Shown here one piece after another: positions 37,001 through 49,187 of a stretch of 64,000 nt of DNA. A program made the translations under genes and the position numbers. Each line of letters begins with the position of its first letter. The first letter of the stretch is position 1. Source of the stretch: Antitrichia curtipendula (lineage: Eukaryota; Streptophyta; Bryopsida; Hypnales; Leucodontaceae); assembly GCA_951230915.1 (NCBI GenBank), contig OX579636.1:41047912-41111911 (forward strand), read 5' to 3'. The notes under the pieces are model-generated. The model made no database searches. It was not told the origin of the DNA and worked only from the letters and a program-made list of their open reading frames with translations.

Positions 37001-40000
37001 AATGCGGTCTAATATGTCTGACATTTTATGGTGGCAATAATGAGTGTCCCTCCCTACTTGCAACAGACTCAAGAGTATAACCCTAAACAAGCATCCCAAG
37101 AATTACACAGTAGTACAAAAAGACGCAGACAAAAAGCCACCACAATCATTTAATGTCATCCCCAAAAATCAGTTGGGCATGCAGCAATACTGCCAAGAGT
37201 AAAAATCGAAACCGAAAACAACAAAAAGATAGAATAAACTAAAAAGGTTTATAAGTGATTGTACTAAAGAGAAATAGATAACGAGAGATAAATAACGCAA
37301 GCAGAAATAATGAGAAAAATATGATTGCAGCCTTAGAGACTTATAAGTGATTGTAAACAACGGTGGTAAGCCACATCTAATGGAAGAAGTTCAAAGATGA
37401 GAGAGGCCACCCATACTCAAATTACACTAAATTCATGAGCCAAGTTTTTGGCTTCTAAATCTGTAATACAATTGTAAAAAAGGGGAATTGGATTGGATTT
37501 CATGCAAAGAACAAAACGGATTACTGTTCCTTAATTCCAATAGTACCATATCATAACGAAAGTAGAGAATCCAGTAAGCCATACTCGTCCATTAGAGGCT
37601 CTGTTGAAACCACACATGAACTTTGATTTGCTGTGAAAACATGAAATCTACTAACATTCCTTTTTCTGCAATTGATTCGTGACAAGACAAATGTGCAGAA
37701 CACAAGACAAACCACGACTCAATTGCAGAACATTGGCAACACAATCTTGTGTCGAATCAATTGCAGAACACAAGACAAATGTGCAACATTCCAGACTCCG
37801 TAAGTTTTCTAGGTCGCAGTAGGGAAAGGCTCAACGTGACTCTCACGACGTGAAATTGACCACGAACGCGACTCCGGGTTTTTTCTCAACAGTCCTCTCC
37901 GACCAGACTCCACACTTCATGAAATACTCCATTGTTTGTGAATTCACATTCATTCAACTCTTCACTGTACAAAATCCTTGATGTATCACAATTTTTTCCT
38001 GTACAAAGCATGAGTGAATGTATGGTATCCCCGCGTGAGCGAGGAAGCTCAGTTAGCCAGAATTCACTGACCCCATTGACGGCATTCTTGACCGCCACCA
38101 CATCCGCCATCTCCATGCTCTCCACCACCAGCTTCTTCTTCTCGCTCTCCACGCCCTTGTGGCCCTTGACCACCGACTCACTGTCCTTCAACCACACCGC
38201 CGTCGAAGTGAACAGAAAAACACCCACACAGGTGTTCCACAACAAAATGAGCGCGTTCACCATCTGCCGAAAGAGCGAAACGCGCGCCTTTTCCTTCTTC
38301 TTGGACACGGGGACCGCAGGAAGCTCCTCGGGGTGGCCCAGGCGGCGCGTGCAGGCCAGGAGAAGAGACATGAGAGAGGTGCCGTCCCCGAGAGCATGGT
38401 GCACTCGGAGCACCATGTGCGAGAGATGGCTGCCAGAGGGGTTGAGGATGTGGCAGTGCCACATGGGGCGGGTGAGGTCCAGTGGGGGAGCGGAAGCGAG
38501 ATCGGACATGAAATTCTCCACGAAGCGAGGGGGGACGGAGGAGGGGAGGGGGGCTTCGGTGACGTGGGAGTCGATGTCGATGGTGGCGGGGACCCAGACG
38601 TCGCGGCCTCTGCGGTTCTTCTTCTGCACGGCCACCACCAGGGATGGAAACATGAGAAAAAAAAACATGACAAAAGATCAGCAGGAAAGAAAGGGACAAT
38701 TGCAAAGCTCGAACATACCATGGCGCAAATACAAGCTCAACATGAAAGACAGTTGAAGAGGAAAAAGCTCAATAGGAAAGAAAGGGACAAATGCAAGCTC
38801 AAGATAATGCAAACTCCTGGAAGAAGGCACTGTCAGACAGAATGGAAGTCAAAAAGGAAAGAGGAGAGCACCGGGAAGGGAACCTGAGAAGGGGTTGTAA
38901 GTAAGTGAGATTTTGCCTTCAAAGTCTATTAGGCCAGATTTTGGACTCCAATTGGACCACAGGGTAGGAGGCTTTGGATCAGCAAAGAATACATCTACGG
39001 TGAATGTGAGGTGAGGACGTTTGAGTAGGAGATTACTCAAACAGGGAGCACGGGCTACGGGGACAACGCGGGGGGAAAGCCCCGGGGAATTGACGACTGC
39101 CGATCCGAAATAAGCGGGCTTTATGCACCATTAAACGTGGATAACGCTCATTTGAGCTGATCGCTGTAAGTGGTGTCAGAAAAGGTGAAGTAAGCACTGC
39201 CGTGCAAAACGAAATTCAGACCAGAGAGGGAAGAGCAGCAACCGAAAGGTCTCCTGAAAAGGTGTTGCCGTTTTCATGCATGAGAGAATTTGCAATCATG
39301 GCTCAAAAGTCCAGGTTTGGGACTCTCATTTGTTTGATCTTTCGGTTGCAATTCACTCAACCACCGCTCTCTAAAAAGACAACTCTCTGTAATTGCACAT
39401 CCCTGCCAAACCTGAGAGTCTGTCTTGTTGTGTGTGTACACGTCGAATTGTACACATCGAATTGAACCCCTGGTCGAAGGAGACCAAATTTCCCCGGAGG
39501 TAGTGGAATTAGAGAGGGTTGAGTGTGGTGCACACGTCACACACTATCACCTAACTAACAAGCAGCTATCGTTTTCGTGTATATCCGTTTAGTAGTGCAG
39601 CTACATACACTACTACTTAACGAGAGCTCCGCTACGAGAATCTCTCTCTCTCTCGTAATGCAACTACACATTATCACTTGACAAGCAGCTACAAGAGACC
39701 CTTATCATGTGACTTAATCTACAGCATAGCTGCACCAATGATGAAGCTCACTATTTCGTGTCCAGGACTCAATCTCACTTCAAAAAGCACTGTATACAAC
39801 AACCTACTCAACCTTTCTCATTTCACTATAGGTATACGACACAATTGGACAATAGAGACAGTAAGAAACCCAGGTAAAACTACGGTAAAGCTGTACAATT
39901 CTCATTCCTGGCCGTAATTCACACTAGAAAAGCACTCTCATTCATCAAAGTCGAAGTGTGTGTGCGAGCAAGGACAGAAACGGAAAGAGTGGGAGTAGGG

Positions 40001-40278
40001 CAATGACGTACAATAACGCTCTGGAAGCGTTTGTGATTGACGAGCGTGACTAGCAACGTCTGCTTGAAGTTCGCCACGTCAATGGGCTGCTCGAACGCCA
40101 AGGCGCACAGAATGTAACAATTCAACCCGGGCTCCATGAACAACCTGCCCGCGGGCGTGACGGGCTCCTCCTCCGTCACCTCGCTCGTCGTCGCCGACAC
40201 CGTCGCCGGTGATTTCTGCTTCACATTGATCTTGCGGAGCGTCAGCCCCGGCCCTGGTGCAGACCCCTCGGAACCCAT
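34089..40278 (-). CDS. WSD1-like wax ester synthase / diacylglycerol acyltransferase
   Basis: Seven exons on the minus strand: 40278-40012, 38623-38072, 36594-36501, 36387-36242, 35730-35521, 34855-34718, 34250-34089. The sum is 1569 nt (522 aa) with GT-AG introns and agreeing phases. The enzyme family joins fatty alcohols, or diacylglycerol, to acyl-CoA, making wax esters or triacylglycerol at the ER. Near the N-terminus PVTPAGRLFMEPG is followed by the N-half. The catalytic HHALGDG (HHxxxDG) is at residues 164-170. A hydrophobic helix runs about 211-233 (ALILLWNTCVGVFLFTSTAV). VNGTINDVLMAIVGEAL across the exon 2/3 junction and the C-terminal QTTLAISNVPGPTEPVTFSG, then YNGKASMVI, match the DUF1298-type half. 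Exon 6 starts after an AAG acceptor (GGTGAAG), the least certain boundary. A Thr-rich acidic insert (EVEETETTTTSEIK) is unusual and probably a loop. Introns contain a 117-bp tandem repeat and two transposon ends. Confidence 0.93.
35051..35396. repeat. Three-copy tandem repeat, period 116-117 bp, in WSD1-like intron 5
   Basis: Units start CAGTAA at 35051, 35168 and 35284. Each has TACCCACTCTAAA-like, CAAGACGAATTT-like, TACTACATTGATTCTAAAAC and ATCAATGATA blocks, with only a few changes between units. No further copies are seen in the window. Confidence 0.95.
35949..36115 (-). mobile_element. TAAGGTAG-end MITE fragment in WSD1-like intron 4
   Basis: Begins TAAGGTAGTCTGCTCTTAAA. Further in it contains TTGGCGTCTAACCCAAGTCG then TTTCAT, the inverse of the interior shared by the elements at 47444 and 48508. 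Only one end is recognisable, so it appears truncated or diverged on the right. Confidence 0.7.
36706..36735. mobile_element. Solo TTAA-element terminus in WSD1-like intron 2
   Basis: TTAACCCCTAAATGACCAA is identical to the first 19 bases of copy E at 45464. No matching GGGGTTAA end was found downstream within the intron, so this is a remnant or an element whose far end has decayed. It lies about 110 bp inside intron 2 from the exon 3 side. Confidence 0.55.
38681..38801. repeat. Short direct repeat at the 3' end of WSD1-like intron 1
   Basis: AGGAAAGAAAGGGACAA followed by TTGCAAAGCTC (from about 38681) recurs with small changes at about 38769-38801, spaced about 88 bp. It lies close to the exon 2 acceptor, on the purine-rich plus strand. 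Confidence 0.6.
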
Positions 40279-41000
40279 CCCTGTGAAATCGCTCTAAGCT
40301 GGAGAATCGAAGTGGATCTCTCCAGTTGGGGTGCAAAATGAAACAAAGTCAGGAAGCACCTGACAACAAACACCACCCCTTCAACAGTGACTTGCACATG
40401 TGCAAATCACTAACTTAGAATGGAGATTTCTAGTAGATCTCTCGGGGTTAAAAAAAAAGGGGATTCAAAGTAGCACCTGTCAAAACAAACGATCACCCAA
40501 ACACAAAACATAAAATGCGCCTGCCCCTCCAACAATCGAAACCAAAAACCAAAACTGTTCAAAACGCGAGAAGAACGGTTTCGTCCGGCAGGAAGCAAGT
40601 GAAGAGTAGAGGAAGAAGAAGAAGAAGACGTGGTGGGTAAGGTTGAATTCTCGGATTCTCTCACAGCCTACAAGCACGACGGCGATAAGGAAGAAGCTGC
40701 AAGGGAGACGGACGGAGTTTCAGGGAAGAGACAGCGGTGGTTACTGGCGACCCACCCTGAGGTAGTAAACCTCACTTTTTTTCACCAAAAGCGGCACCTT
40801 TGGGCGGAGATAAATCTTGGGGAACAGGAGGGGAGCGAAACGTCGGCGAACAGGGGACCAAGTTTGGCTCCTTGAAGACGGAGTCTGGAATTTGAAATTT
40901 CGGAATTATTAATTAATACATAGACGTCAAAATTGTTGACTACTGTAGCAAGAGTTGGGGGAAGGCTCATGAGAAGTGACTGAATGGGACACAAATTTCC
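40279..41000 (-). promoter_or_regulatory. Promoter and 5' leader of the WSD1-like gene
   Basis: Mixed-composition sequence upstream of the minus-strand start, ending in CpG-containing DNA near 40560-40870. A GAAGAAGAAGAAGAAG run occurs at about 40610-40630. No TATA box is convincing. Small frames here are shadows or unrecognised. Confidence 0.45.
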
Positions 41001-42212
41001 AACTTCTTAAAAAAAAATTGTTTTTAACCTCGAGTGGGATAGGAAGGATTTCACATTGGACTTAAACTCTGTGGTTGCTTTTGAATTGGCATGGGAGGAC
41101 TAATTCTTGTGATCACTTGAATTCCTTATCACTTCATTGACAAATGCGTTACACGTGGTCCCACTTGAGATTACACAAGCTCAAAGCAAGAAGGAAAATT
41201 TGGTAGAGCCTATACAACATCCTATGTGGGTCTTGGAAGATAATGTTGTCCTCATTTGTGGTGAGAAATTTTTTACTTATTCTAAGGTGTGGTCTTGACA
41301 AAAATCTCTCGAGACCGTCACGAAAATCAAGGGCCTCATTTTCTTATTGACCTCACTTCTTTTCACATCTACCAAAGCAGAGTAGCACGTAGTACTAGTG
41401 GCTGTAGCATGTGATGTTAGTATAAAGTAGGCCTAAGTTCCAAATCCTTGCTTATTTAGAAATGCCTATATAGTGATACTTTTTTGAAACTTTGACACCA
41501 AGGAATTGGAAGATGAAAAATTAATTTAAACTATATTTGGACTAATCCAACTCATGTTTGAAATTCCAAATGTTGTTTTGTAGTCCTTGTAGTTTTGATT
41601 TTGTATACAATTGTCTATAGCAAAAAATAAATAAATAGAAGTGCCTTCCAAATGAGATTTTGACTTATTTTTTCTATTGAATTTTGTACATGAGAAATTT
41701 TGAGATTAAGAGTTTGGACTTTGGTCTTCATATTATAGAGCTCTAAATCTTGTTTATGACAATTTTTTTAAATTATTGATTTACAATCCACTAAAGGTGT
41801 GATTTAATGTGCATTGAAATTTCTAGTATTAGAACTTGGGAAGTAGTAGAAATTGGCTTTATAGGGCCATAAAAGACAACATCCTTCATTACTTTGGCCA
41901 AAGAAAAGAATGTAAAATTTTGGATCCTATTTTGAAGTGGTTAATTTTTCATATTTTGACCTATTTTGACTTGGATTCCAAATAAAAATATCAAATTGAT
42001 TGTTTGTGGTAAAAAGAAAATTTAATATTTTTTCCAAATTGAAAAAATAAACCACGAAGGGACCAATCCCCTTGGTCACACTAAAGTACTCATGGGTTTG
42101 ATTCAAAAGATCCTATTGGGTATACCATTGATTCTTGAACCATTTGAAGACCATCTTTTGGGAAAAAATTGTGATAAATTTTTAATTAATCAAATCCATT
42201 TTCAATCCATAC
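41001..42212. other. AT-rich intergenic DNA
   Basis: No gene, RNA or clear transposon end was recognised. Confidence 0.5.
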
Positions 42213-42834
42213 TTAACCCCCAAAGTCTGAAGGTCTTGTTTTAAAATTAAATAAAAAATGCTCAAACCACCAGTGCAAGTAGAAAGAAAAAAAATTATGA
42301 AATTATTTTTTGCATATCTAATAGTTGGATTCTGCAATGGACTAGTATGAGAATGTGAGTAGTTTAAAGAATATATATATATTTGACAACATTGATTGCA
42401 AGATCATTTATTTTGAAGTGAAAAAAACATGATTTTTTGGCACCTGGACAAACTAGTTTTTAAGACTTTGAATCTTCTTAATTTAAAATTTTGGAATTTC
42501 AGGTTCTAAATCAAGAAGAATTATCATGAAGAATTGAGTTGAGAGTTTAGAAAGTAAATTTTTTTTTTTTAAATGATATTTGTTCTTTAAAAATTTATTA
42601 AATAAGAGCAAGTATGAGATACAGGAAAAAAACTGAATTGTTAATAGCTCTAACTAAAGATGGCAAATTTTTTTGCTCCTGAACACTAATAGAAATAAAA
42701 GTTATATTCCTAGAAAGCTAATGCGCTTTCTATTATTATTTTTTGAGTTTAAAAAAAACTGTGCCAAAAATTGAAATCATATGAATTGGCCCAAATTTTC
42801 ATTTGTCCATTATGGGGACAAAAAGAGGGGTTAA
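42213..42834 (-). mobile_element. TTAA-flanked piggyBac-type MITE (copy D, reversed), 622 bp
   Basis: Starts TTAACCCCCAAAGTCTGAAG and ends AAAAAGAGGGGTTAA. Read on the minus strand, the right side gives TTAACCCCTC...TTGTCCCC and the left side ends in a block matching the AGTTTTGAGTGG/AAAACCACTCAAAA terminus of copies B and C. It belongs to the same family as B and C, inserted in the opposite direction. Confidence 0.75.
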
Positions 42835-44040
42835 AATTCAACACACACACACACTCTATATAGCTATAGACTCCGTATATTTTTTTGTTTTTTGTTTTGA
42901 CTAAGATGTTCAATCTAACGTAGGGTCATGTTTTTTACCCCTATTATTATCACTAGAAAATTCATAGTCTGTTTGTATCCTGGTGTCAAAAGAATGTACG
43001 TTTGTGTAGAATTTAATGCCAACAGACACCTTCTACGGCAGGTTTTGCTCCTTTCAGCAAAGTGAATCACTTTAAAGTACAGGGCTCTGGAGCACACGTT
43101 ATGTTGAGTTGAATAATTTCCCCCATGTGCAGAAAACAGAAATTAGAAGGCCATTTCATAAGTTTTTCACAATTTTATTTCCCCCAAAACAAAATTGCCA
43201 TGAAATTTCTAGGTGAAGATTTAGTTCGTCGCATCCTAGTCATATAGGTCATCATGTTTTGTGACCAAGGCGGGTTGCAAAATCGAGAGGTTGTAGCCCA
43301 ATCATAATGCACCATTCTTGATCACTTTCTCATCTTGTTCCTGCATGGAAATACACCACTCTACGCTACAAAAAATGGGGTTTGATCAAGGAATGGGTTG
43401 GCTCAAATACGGGGACTAGAAAGCATCCTCGAATAGTCTGGAAAGTCAAATTTGAAGTGTTGCAACTTTTGCATATGATGTCCAAATTTAATAAAACTTG
43501 TTGAAAATCTGCATTCTTTCTTCTAGTTTATGTGGTAAAATTTGCAAGTCAATCCAAAGATATACTTATTTTTATGAAAGCCATTTTTTGAAGTTCACGG
43601 GTTCAATTGGAGTTCATTGAATTGCATTTCGATGGCTGCAACTTCGGGGGCTAGTGTCTACTTCATCCAAGGTTTGTTTTCAATAAAAAAATATTGGGTT
43701 ATGTTTTCCTTGAAGTCTAATTACTATGATAAAATATTCATGTCTATCTAAGTTGTTTTGAATGTTTGGTAGCAATTCAAAGTTTAAAATCCAAACATCT
43801 TTTATTATGGTGAACTTTGGTGGCTTGTTTCTTCATACAATGTCAGTTTTCAGTAAATGTTTTTGAAAAAGTTGCGCATATTGGTCTAGTTTGTGTGGTC
43901 AAAATTTCATATCAATTCGGGAAGTTATGAGTGAATAAGAAGTATTTTTAATAAAAGGGGATTCAACTACAGATGTATTTTTTGCAACTTTTTTGAGCTA
44001 TTTTTGAATATTTCAAAGCCATTTTGCAGACATAATGAAC
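42835..44040. other. AT-rich intergenic DNA, (AC)n at 42841
   Basis: A short (AC)n microsatellite at about 42841-42854 is the only defined feature. No gene was recognised. Confidence 0.5.
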
Positions 44041-44625
44041 CAATTGACCCGGGGGATTTACTCAATGTATTCTTTGGACATTACATGCGATCAAGTAAAT
44101 TCTCTATCTCTATTTACTTTTTAATAAATTTTGATTTAGCTCCAAACTTTTGTGTGTTGTTACATAATCAATATATCTTTTATGTGAAAAAATTTGGATT
44201 CAATTGAATTCAACAAGATATTCAAATGCACAATTGAAGATTGCACTAAAATGGTTGTATTTTTACTTCAAATATTTATCAAGATTGCATTTGAATGATA
44301 ATTGCATCCAACTTTGGTATGCATAAACTTTAACCAAGCCTTCATTTATTGGCAATTTAAAAAAAAATTAAAAAAAATTATTTACCATATAAAATAGGGG
44401 GTCGAAATTGTTTTTCAACTATACAGTATATTTATTTTCTTACAAAATTTGTAAGTAATTATTTCAAATAAAGAAAATTTTCAAAAATTCACACTTCCAA
44501 TAAAGTATAACATACTATAATTTTATAAACTATTTAAATAATTTTTTATCATATAAGATAGGGGTTGTAGATTTTGATCGCACGTTGCCAATAAAAAAAA
44601 TGGAGTGCTTCCCCCGGGCCAATTG
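44041..44625. repeat. Inverted-repeat element with CCCGGGGGA ends, about 585 bp
   Basis: CAATTGACCCGGGGGATTTA on the left matches the inverse of CTTCCCCCGGGCCAATTG on the right, and the match extends weakly outward and inward (ACTC..AT). It is a GC-rich terminus in otherwise AT-rich DNA, with no coding frame. Superfamily not assigned, and target duplication not seen. Confidence 0.6.
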
Positions 44626-44779
44626 AATGATATTTTTTTTCACAATATGTTTTTATGTTGGTTTTGAAGCACTTTATAGTTTGAAGTCTTTTCATTTGAA
44701 TAGGTTTAGAAATCAAATTTCAACTCCAAATGCTGCTAGGAAAATTTTGTTCAATATTCTTTCTCAACACCAAAATATT

Positions 44780-44958
44780 ATAATCTTGCAATCCATGTAA
44801 CCGAGTGATTCCAATTTTAATTCATGTTAGCAACAACATATACACTACAAGATTCTATGGTTGAGATTTTTATACCATAGTGACATGTAGACCTATAACA
44901 CTTCAAAATGGCAGTGATATTTTTAAATCCAAAAAGGGCTTGGGCCTTTAGAGATTAA
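44780..44958 (+). mobile_element. Right-hand end of another TTAA element (copy F)
   Basis: ATCTTGCAATCCA (about 44784), ACTACAAGATTCTA (about 44843), AAATGGCAGTG and the terminal GGGCTTGGGCCTTTAGAGAT then TAA follow the same order as the 3' part of copies B, C and E. The left end is not identified. The CCCGGGGGA element may have inserted into it. Confidence 0.65.
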
Positions 44959-45463
44959 CCTTGAAATGACAAGCCCATGACCAAGGATTCAGCAGTTTTT
45001 CAATCTTTCAATTATTTTTGCTTTTTTTGCCATTTTGCAACTATATACAAAATTCAAATTTATTTTTCAAAGATATATTAAGTGATACAAAAAAATTCAA
45101 ATTTTTTTTCTAAAGATTTGAAGTTATTGTTAATTTCCTACGGAAAAAGTCAAGAAAATTCATATCAAACACAAAAGATGCTAAATTTAAAAAAAAAATT
45201 GCAATATAAGAATATATATTACAGTTTGTAACATCATGGTATAAAACCAAGTTATCATTTCATTATAATATTATAAAATCAACAAACATCACGGTTTTAG
45301 GTCCAAAGTTTAAATTGCAATTGAATATTTAATTTTCCAAATTTTCTAATTGAAGTAGAAATTAAACTTGATCAACTTCATTTAATTTCATTAGTTGGGT
45401 ACAAATTTAAAATATATAATCTTCATAGCTAAAATTCACATCAATACAAGGGGGATCTATAGA

Positions 45464-46405
45464 TTAACCCCTAAATGACCAAACACCGTTTTTTGACAAC
45501 ATAGCGATTTTGGGCAGCTCACTATGACCGGAATTTTTTTTTTTTTCTTTGAAATTTTCACATAAGATGTGCCCGAGGAGTAGCTTCAAGGTCCAACAAT
45601 TTTCGTAACTTTTGACTACATGGTTAAAAAGTTATTGCATGATATGTCATTTTCATTGTTTAGCGGGCAGCCGGGGCAGCAAAAAAAACTTCTTTAAGAA
45701 TCACTTTTTAAAAAAACTAAAATTTGAAATTGGTTCCTTGGATTTATATGTACGTGGGAGGCTTTGAATCATTCCATTCCAATCAATGAGTCAAAAGTTA
45801 TGAGGATTCTTAGTTTGAGGGTAGTTATGGAATCTCTACTCTAAAATAAACTTTGAAGTCCTTTATTTAACTCGATTTTCAATATTTTTGAAAAAAAATA
45901 AAAACGTTGGGTGTAGATTGTTTATTACAACATTACAATCGTTGGGATTGGCATTTTTCAATTTTATAAATAAATTCTTGACAATTTAGTGTTTTGAATC
46001 ATTCTCTACCTCTTCCTACTTACTATTTTTTTCCTATATGTTTTACAATTCCAAATGATCTGAAATTTTTCAAGCATGTAGCCAACTTGCCTTGAGGAAT
46101 AAATCCAAAGAGTAACCATCATTTTGGACATTTTTTCATACAAATGTGACCTTGTGAAGGGCAGCTGCCCGTTTTTTTGCAGGGACAAAAAAGGGATTTT
46201 TGTCAATTCAAACGCTATTATCTTGCAATCCACTAGGTGGAAAATTCTGAAATTTTTTCCACATCTTCTTAAACAAGTTTACTACAAGATCCTACGGCTA
46301 CAAGTGTCCGAAAATGTTTTTTTTCTAAAATTTGGCACTAGTATTAGAAATGGCAGTTCTGGAGCGGTTTTGGTTAAAACATAGTCAAAAACCTTTAGGG
46401 GTTAA
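45464..46405 (+). mobile_element. TTAA-flanked piggyBac-type MITE (copy E), 942 bp
   Basis: Starts TTAACCCCTAAATGACCAA and ends AAACCTTTAGGGGTTAA; the first 12 bases are a perfect inverted pair. The interior shares ATCTTGCAATCCAC, CTACAAGATCCTACGG and AATGGCAGTTCTGGAGCGG with the family, in order. It contains no transposase frame. Confidence 0.8.
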
Positions 46406-47443
46406 GCATCTTGAGTTCTTCTTCTGAAAAATTAATAATACAATAGTGAGGGAATATTCAATACTATTCATTTAAAATACAGTCAAGCACATCCTCCAAA
46501 GCAATTGTATGAATTTTTTTTTTTTCATAATCCTACACACCCTCTTGAGATCACCTATAAAACCCAAATTACCCCTAAACAACCTTAATGGACATTGAGG
46601 CCCCAAAATGGTCATTGTTTACTGTAGAAACAAATAATGCACCTATTGGTCCAATAATTAGAGCAAGTTTTGGTGACTACTTTGATCATAGGGGGCTACT
46701 TCCTTTCAAGGTTAAGGGTTGAAGGTGTTTTTTAAAATTAAAATCTATACCTTAAATTAAGTTGTTTGTTTTGTTTTGTTTATTACATTGAGATCTCTTG
46801 GACCATGGGTCTTCCAGTTGCATTCTTCGAACTGTTGGAAAGTCCTTTGCAAGGAGGGCTACATAGACTTTTTTTTAATGGAGTTTGGACCTACGGTGTG
46901 AAAGTTATTGAATTTGAAATTTTTTATGAACTAAAAATTTACTTTTATTTACATTTTGCTTGTGGCAATAGCACACCACACACTAACTTAGTAAGATAGC
47001 TACACCTAAAATTGCACGCTTCTTGAAAACCACACCTTACATATTCTTGCCTAAAATGTACGCCTACTATTCATGACAGTCTATGATCACTTTAGGAACA
47101 CATGTTTTCAGCACTTTGAAAAATTTGTAGTTTATTCATAGGGTGTCAAAAAATGCATTCCAAGAGAATCTAGAATCTCCTTTTCACTACCAACAAGACC
47201 CCGGCCACAAAAAGTTTTCCAATATAATAATGGAAATCATGTTGAATTGCTTATTTGTACAATTCTAGGTGTAGTTACCTTAAAATATGAAGACATAACA
47301 AAGTTTACCGTAAAGTACATACATACAATGCGTGACCACGAGCAAGGAGTTTAGGTAGAAAAACACGGGCCAAAACTCCTTGGAGCACCAAAATTGAAGT
47401 CCCATGGAGTTTGGGGCCGTGTCTCTTAGGTGCTATTCTTAGT
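46406..47443. other. AT-rich intergenic DNA with a possible degenerate TTAA-element end
   Basis: At about 46569, ATTACCCCTAAACAACC followed by TTGAGGCCCCAAAATGG resembles the left end of copy A, but TTAA has become TTAC and no partner is clear. No gene is supported. The 77-codon frame at 46766-46999 is unrecognised. Confidence 0.4.
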
Positions 47444-47751
47444 TAAAGTAGGGGTCTGTAAAAGCGACTTGTCTCTAAAAGCAACTTCTAATATAGAGGT
47501 TCGTTTTACTTTCTTCAATGTACCAACGTTGTACATTTTAGGAAGGGGTCGCTTTCAGAAACCACTGCGTTTCAACTGCAAAATTTTGTAACTAATTCCA
47601 CAAAGGTCCAAAAAAATATGAAACGACTTGGATTAGATGCCAATTCCATTTTTCTTCCTAGTAAAATTTACTGAAAATTGTTTCAATGAGTTTAGCTTCC
47701 CTGAAAATGCAATCAGCTCTTAAAGGGTTGCTTTAACAGCCTCCTACCTTA
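47444..47751 (+). mobile_element. TAAGGTAG-end MITE, 308 bp
   Basis: The left end TAAAGTAGGGGTCTGTAAAA and the right end TTTAACAGCCTCCTACCTTA are inverted copies. The interior AAATATGAAACGACTTGG then ATTAGATGCCAATTCCATTT is shared with the elements at 48508 and (inverted) 35949. Confidence 0.8.
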
Positions 47752-48169
47752 TACCTTCCTGTGACACCCCTGTTTCAAACTGGGGTGTTCCTTGATTTCC
47801 TTGTGAAGATAAGAGAGAATCCTGGCTTACAAAATGTTTCGGGCCGCATATTTCTGCAACACCTCCAGTGAGTTAAACCCTGTCTTAATTTAATTTAATT
47901 TAATTTAATTTTTTTATTTTAATGCTATGGTACTTTCCATTTGTTAAAAAAACAAAAAAAACAAAAAAAAACAATCTTAAATGCCCCAAGCCGACCAAGT
48001 GGTGGTGCCGTGCCGCCTAAACTGGCCGTAGGGATCCGGCCAATAATGCATCCGGCATCTTTGCTGGAACTGTGGCACTACGCCAGTGACAACGTCCTCG
48101 ATTTTCGAACTGAAGCGACTTTATGTCAGGTGAAGGTACCCATAACCAATTCTGGACATGGTCTGGAGT
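47752..48169. repeat. Spacer with (TTAAT)n at 47885-47910
   Basis: A pentanucleotide TTAAT tract of about five units, and a small hairpin ACACCCC...GGGGTGT at about 47765-47788. No gene. Confidence 0.6.
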
Positions 48170-48404
48170 GGCCGGGGTGAACTGACCCCCTCGCTCGTAC
48201 TGCCAAAGTCCATCCAGGGGTGCACATAAAAAAAAGCCCCCTATTTTGTGCCGTGTAAAATCTATTTTCTATAACCCCCCAGCTAATTTGGGGCCTCTGA
48301 TTGCAAATATGAATTCAGAATTTGCAAAAAAATTCATGCATGGAAAATATAAAATTTCAGGGTTTTCCCAGGGGTACGAGCGAGGGGGTCAGTTCACCCC
48401 GGCC
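48170..48404. mobile_element. Mutator-type MITE with 9-bp target duplication, 235 bp
   Basis: Inverted ends GGCCGGGGTGAACTGACC continue as CCCTCGCTCGTAC, giving about 30 bp that match almost perfectly. The 9 bases GTCTGGAGT flank both sides (48161-48169 and 48405-48413). A 9-bp duplication is the Mutator signature. A related copy lies at 50936. Confidence 0.92.
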
Positions 48405-48507
48405 GTCTGGAGTGGTGCAAGGCAAAGCAAATACTTTCAGAAATGTGCATTGATACAAATGACGGGGATTGCAAAAACTTTGGTAATTTTATCGCTTGAA
48501 CTGAAAT

Positions 48508-48920
48508 TAAGGTAGTATGGCCTTAAAGCGCCCATCTTCTTCAGACGGTCCTGTAGGTAGCTGTAGAATGGATGCCAGGTGATCCTTGAATGGACCTCTT
48601 TGGTCTGTTTTGAATTCAAGAAAAAATATTATTTTTATTGTAAGAGCCAATCATAGTCTTTGGTTTCTGCACATTTCTTTGTAAGTCACAAGAGGATGGA
48701 TTTTGGGACACCTATGGTCACAAATAGGTGCCTATGACCTGAATCTTTGAAAATTCATAAGTAATTCAAAAATGCTTGGAAAAATATGAAACGACTTGGG
48801 TTAGATGCCAATTCCATTTTTCTTTCTCTGAAAAATGAGCTAAAAATCTTTTCGTCCACAGAAAACCATGAAAAAAGCGGACCAGCCCTTAAATGGTCGC
48901 TTTTAGAGCAGACTACCTTA
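48508..48920 (+). mobile_element. TAAGGTAG-end MITE, 413 bp
   Basis: TAAGGTAGTATGGCCTTAAA on the left pairs with TTTTAGAGCAGACTACCTTA on the right. The interior block AAATATGAAACGACTTGG then GTTAGATGCCAATTCCATTT is shared with the copy at 47444, 1.2 kb upstream in the same orientation. Confidence 0.82.
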
Positions 48921-49187
48921 CTATGAGTTTTGGGAGGCACAAAGTGCGAGTGATCGACGTACGTGGTCCCATACATGACGATTGCTAGCTGATCAATTTT
49001 GATTATACATGCTGTAATCAGCGCTCCGTTGATCTGAACAGAATTGGATAAGGTTGGACTGAAGCAATTGCAGATCCACGTTGTAGTTCCCATTTGACCA
49101 ATGCTGCATTGAATTTGGTGTCATTCATTAAAAAACTGGAGAGATGCGGTGCAAGGCAGCTGCGAAGCAGCCAGTAGCTGAACCAGG

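Noticed and set aside
38159..38887. 242-codon plus-strand frame
   Set aside because: Antisense shadow of the GC-rich exon 2 of the wax synthase; its translation has no family resemblance, while the minus frame carries HHALGDG.
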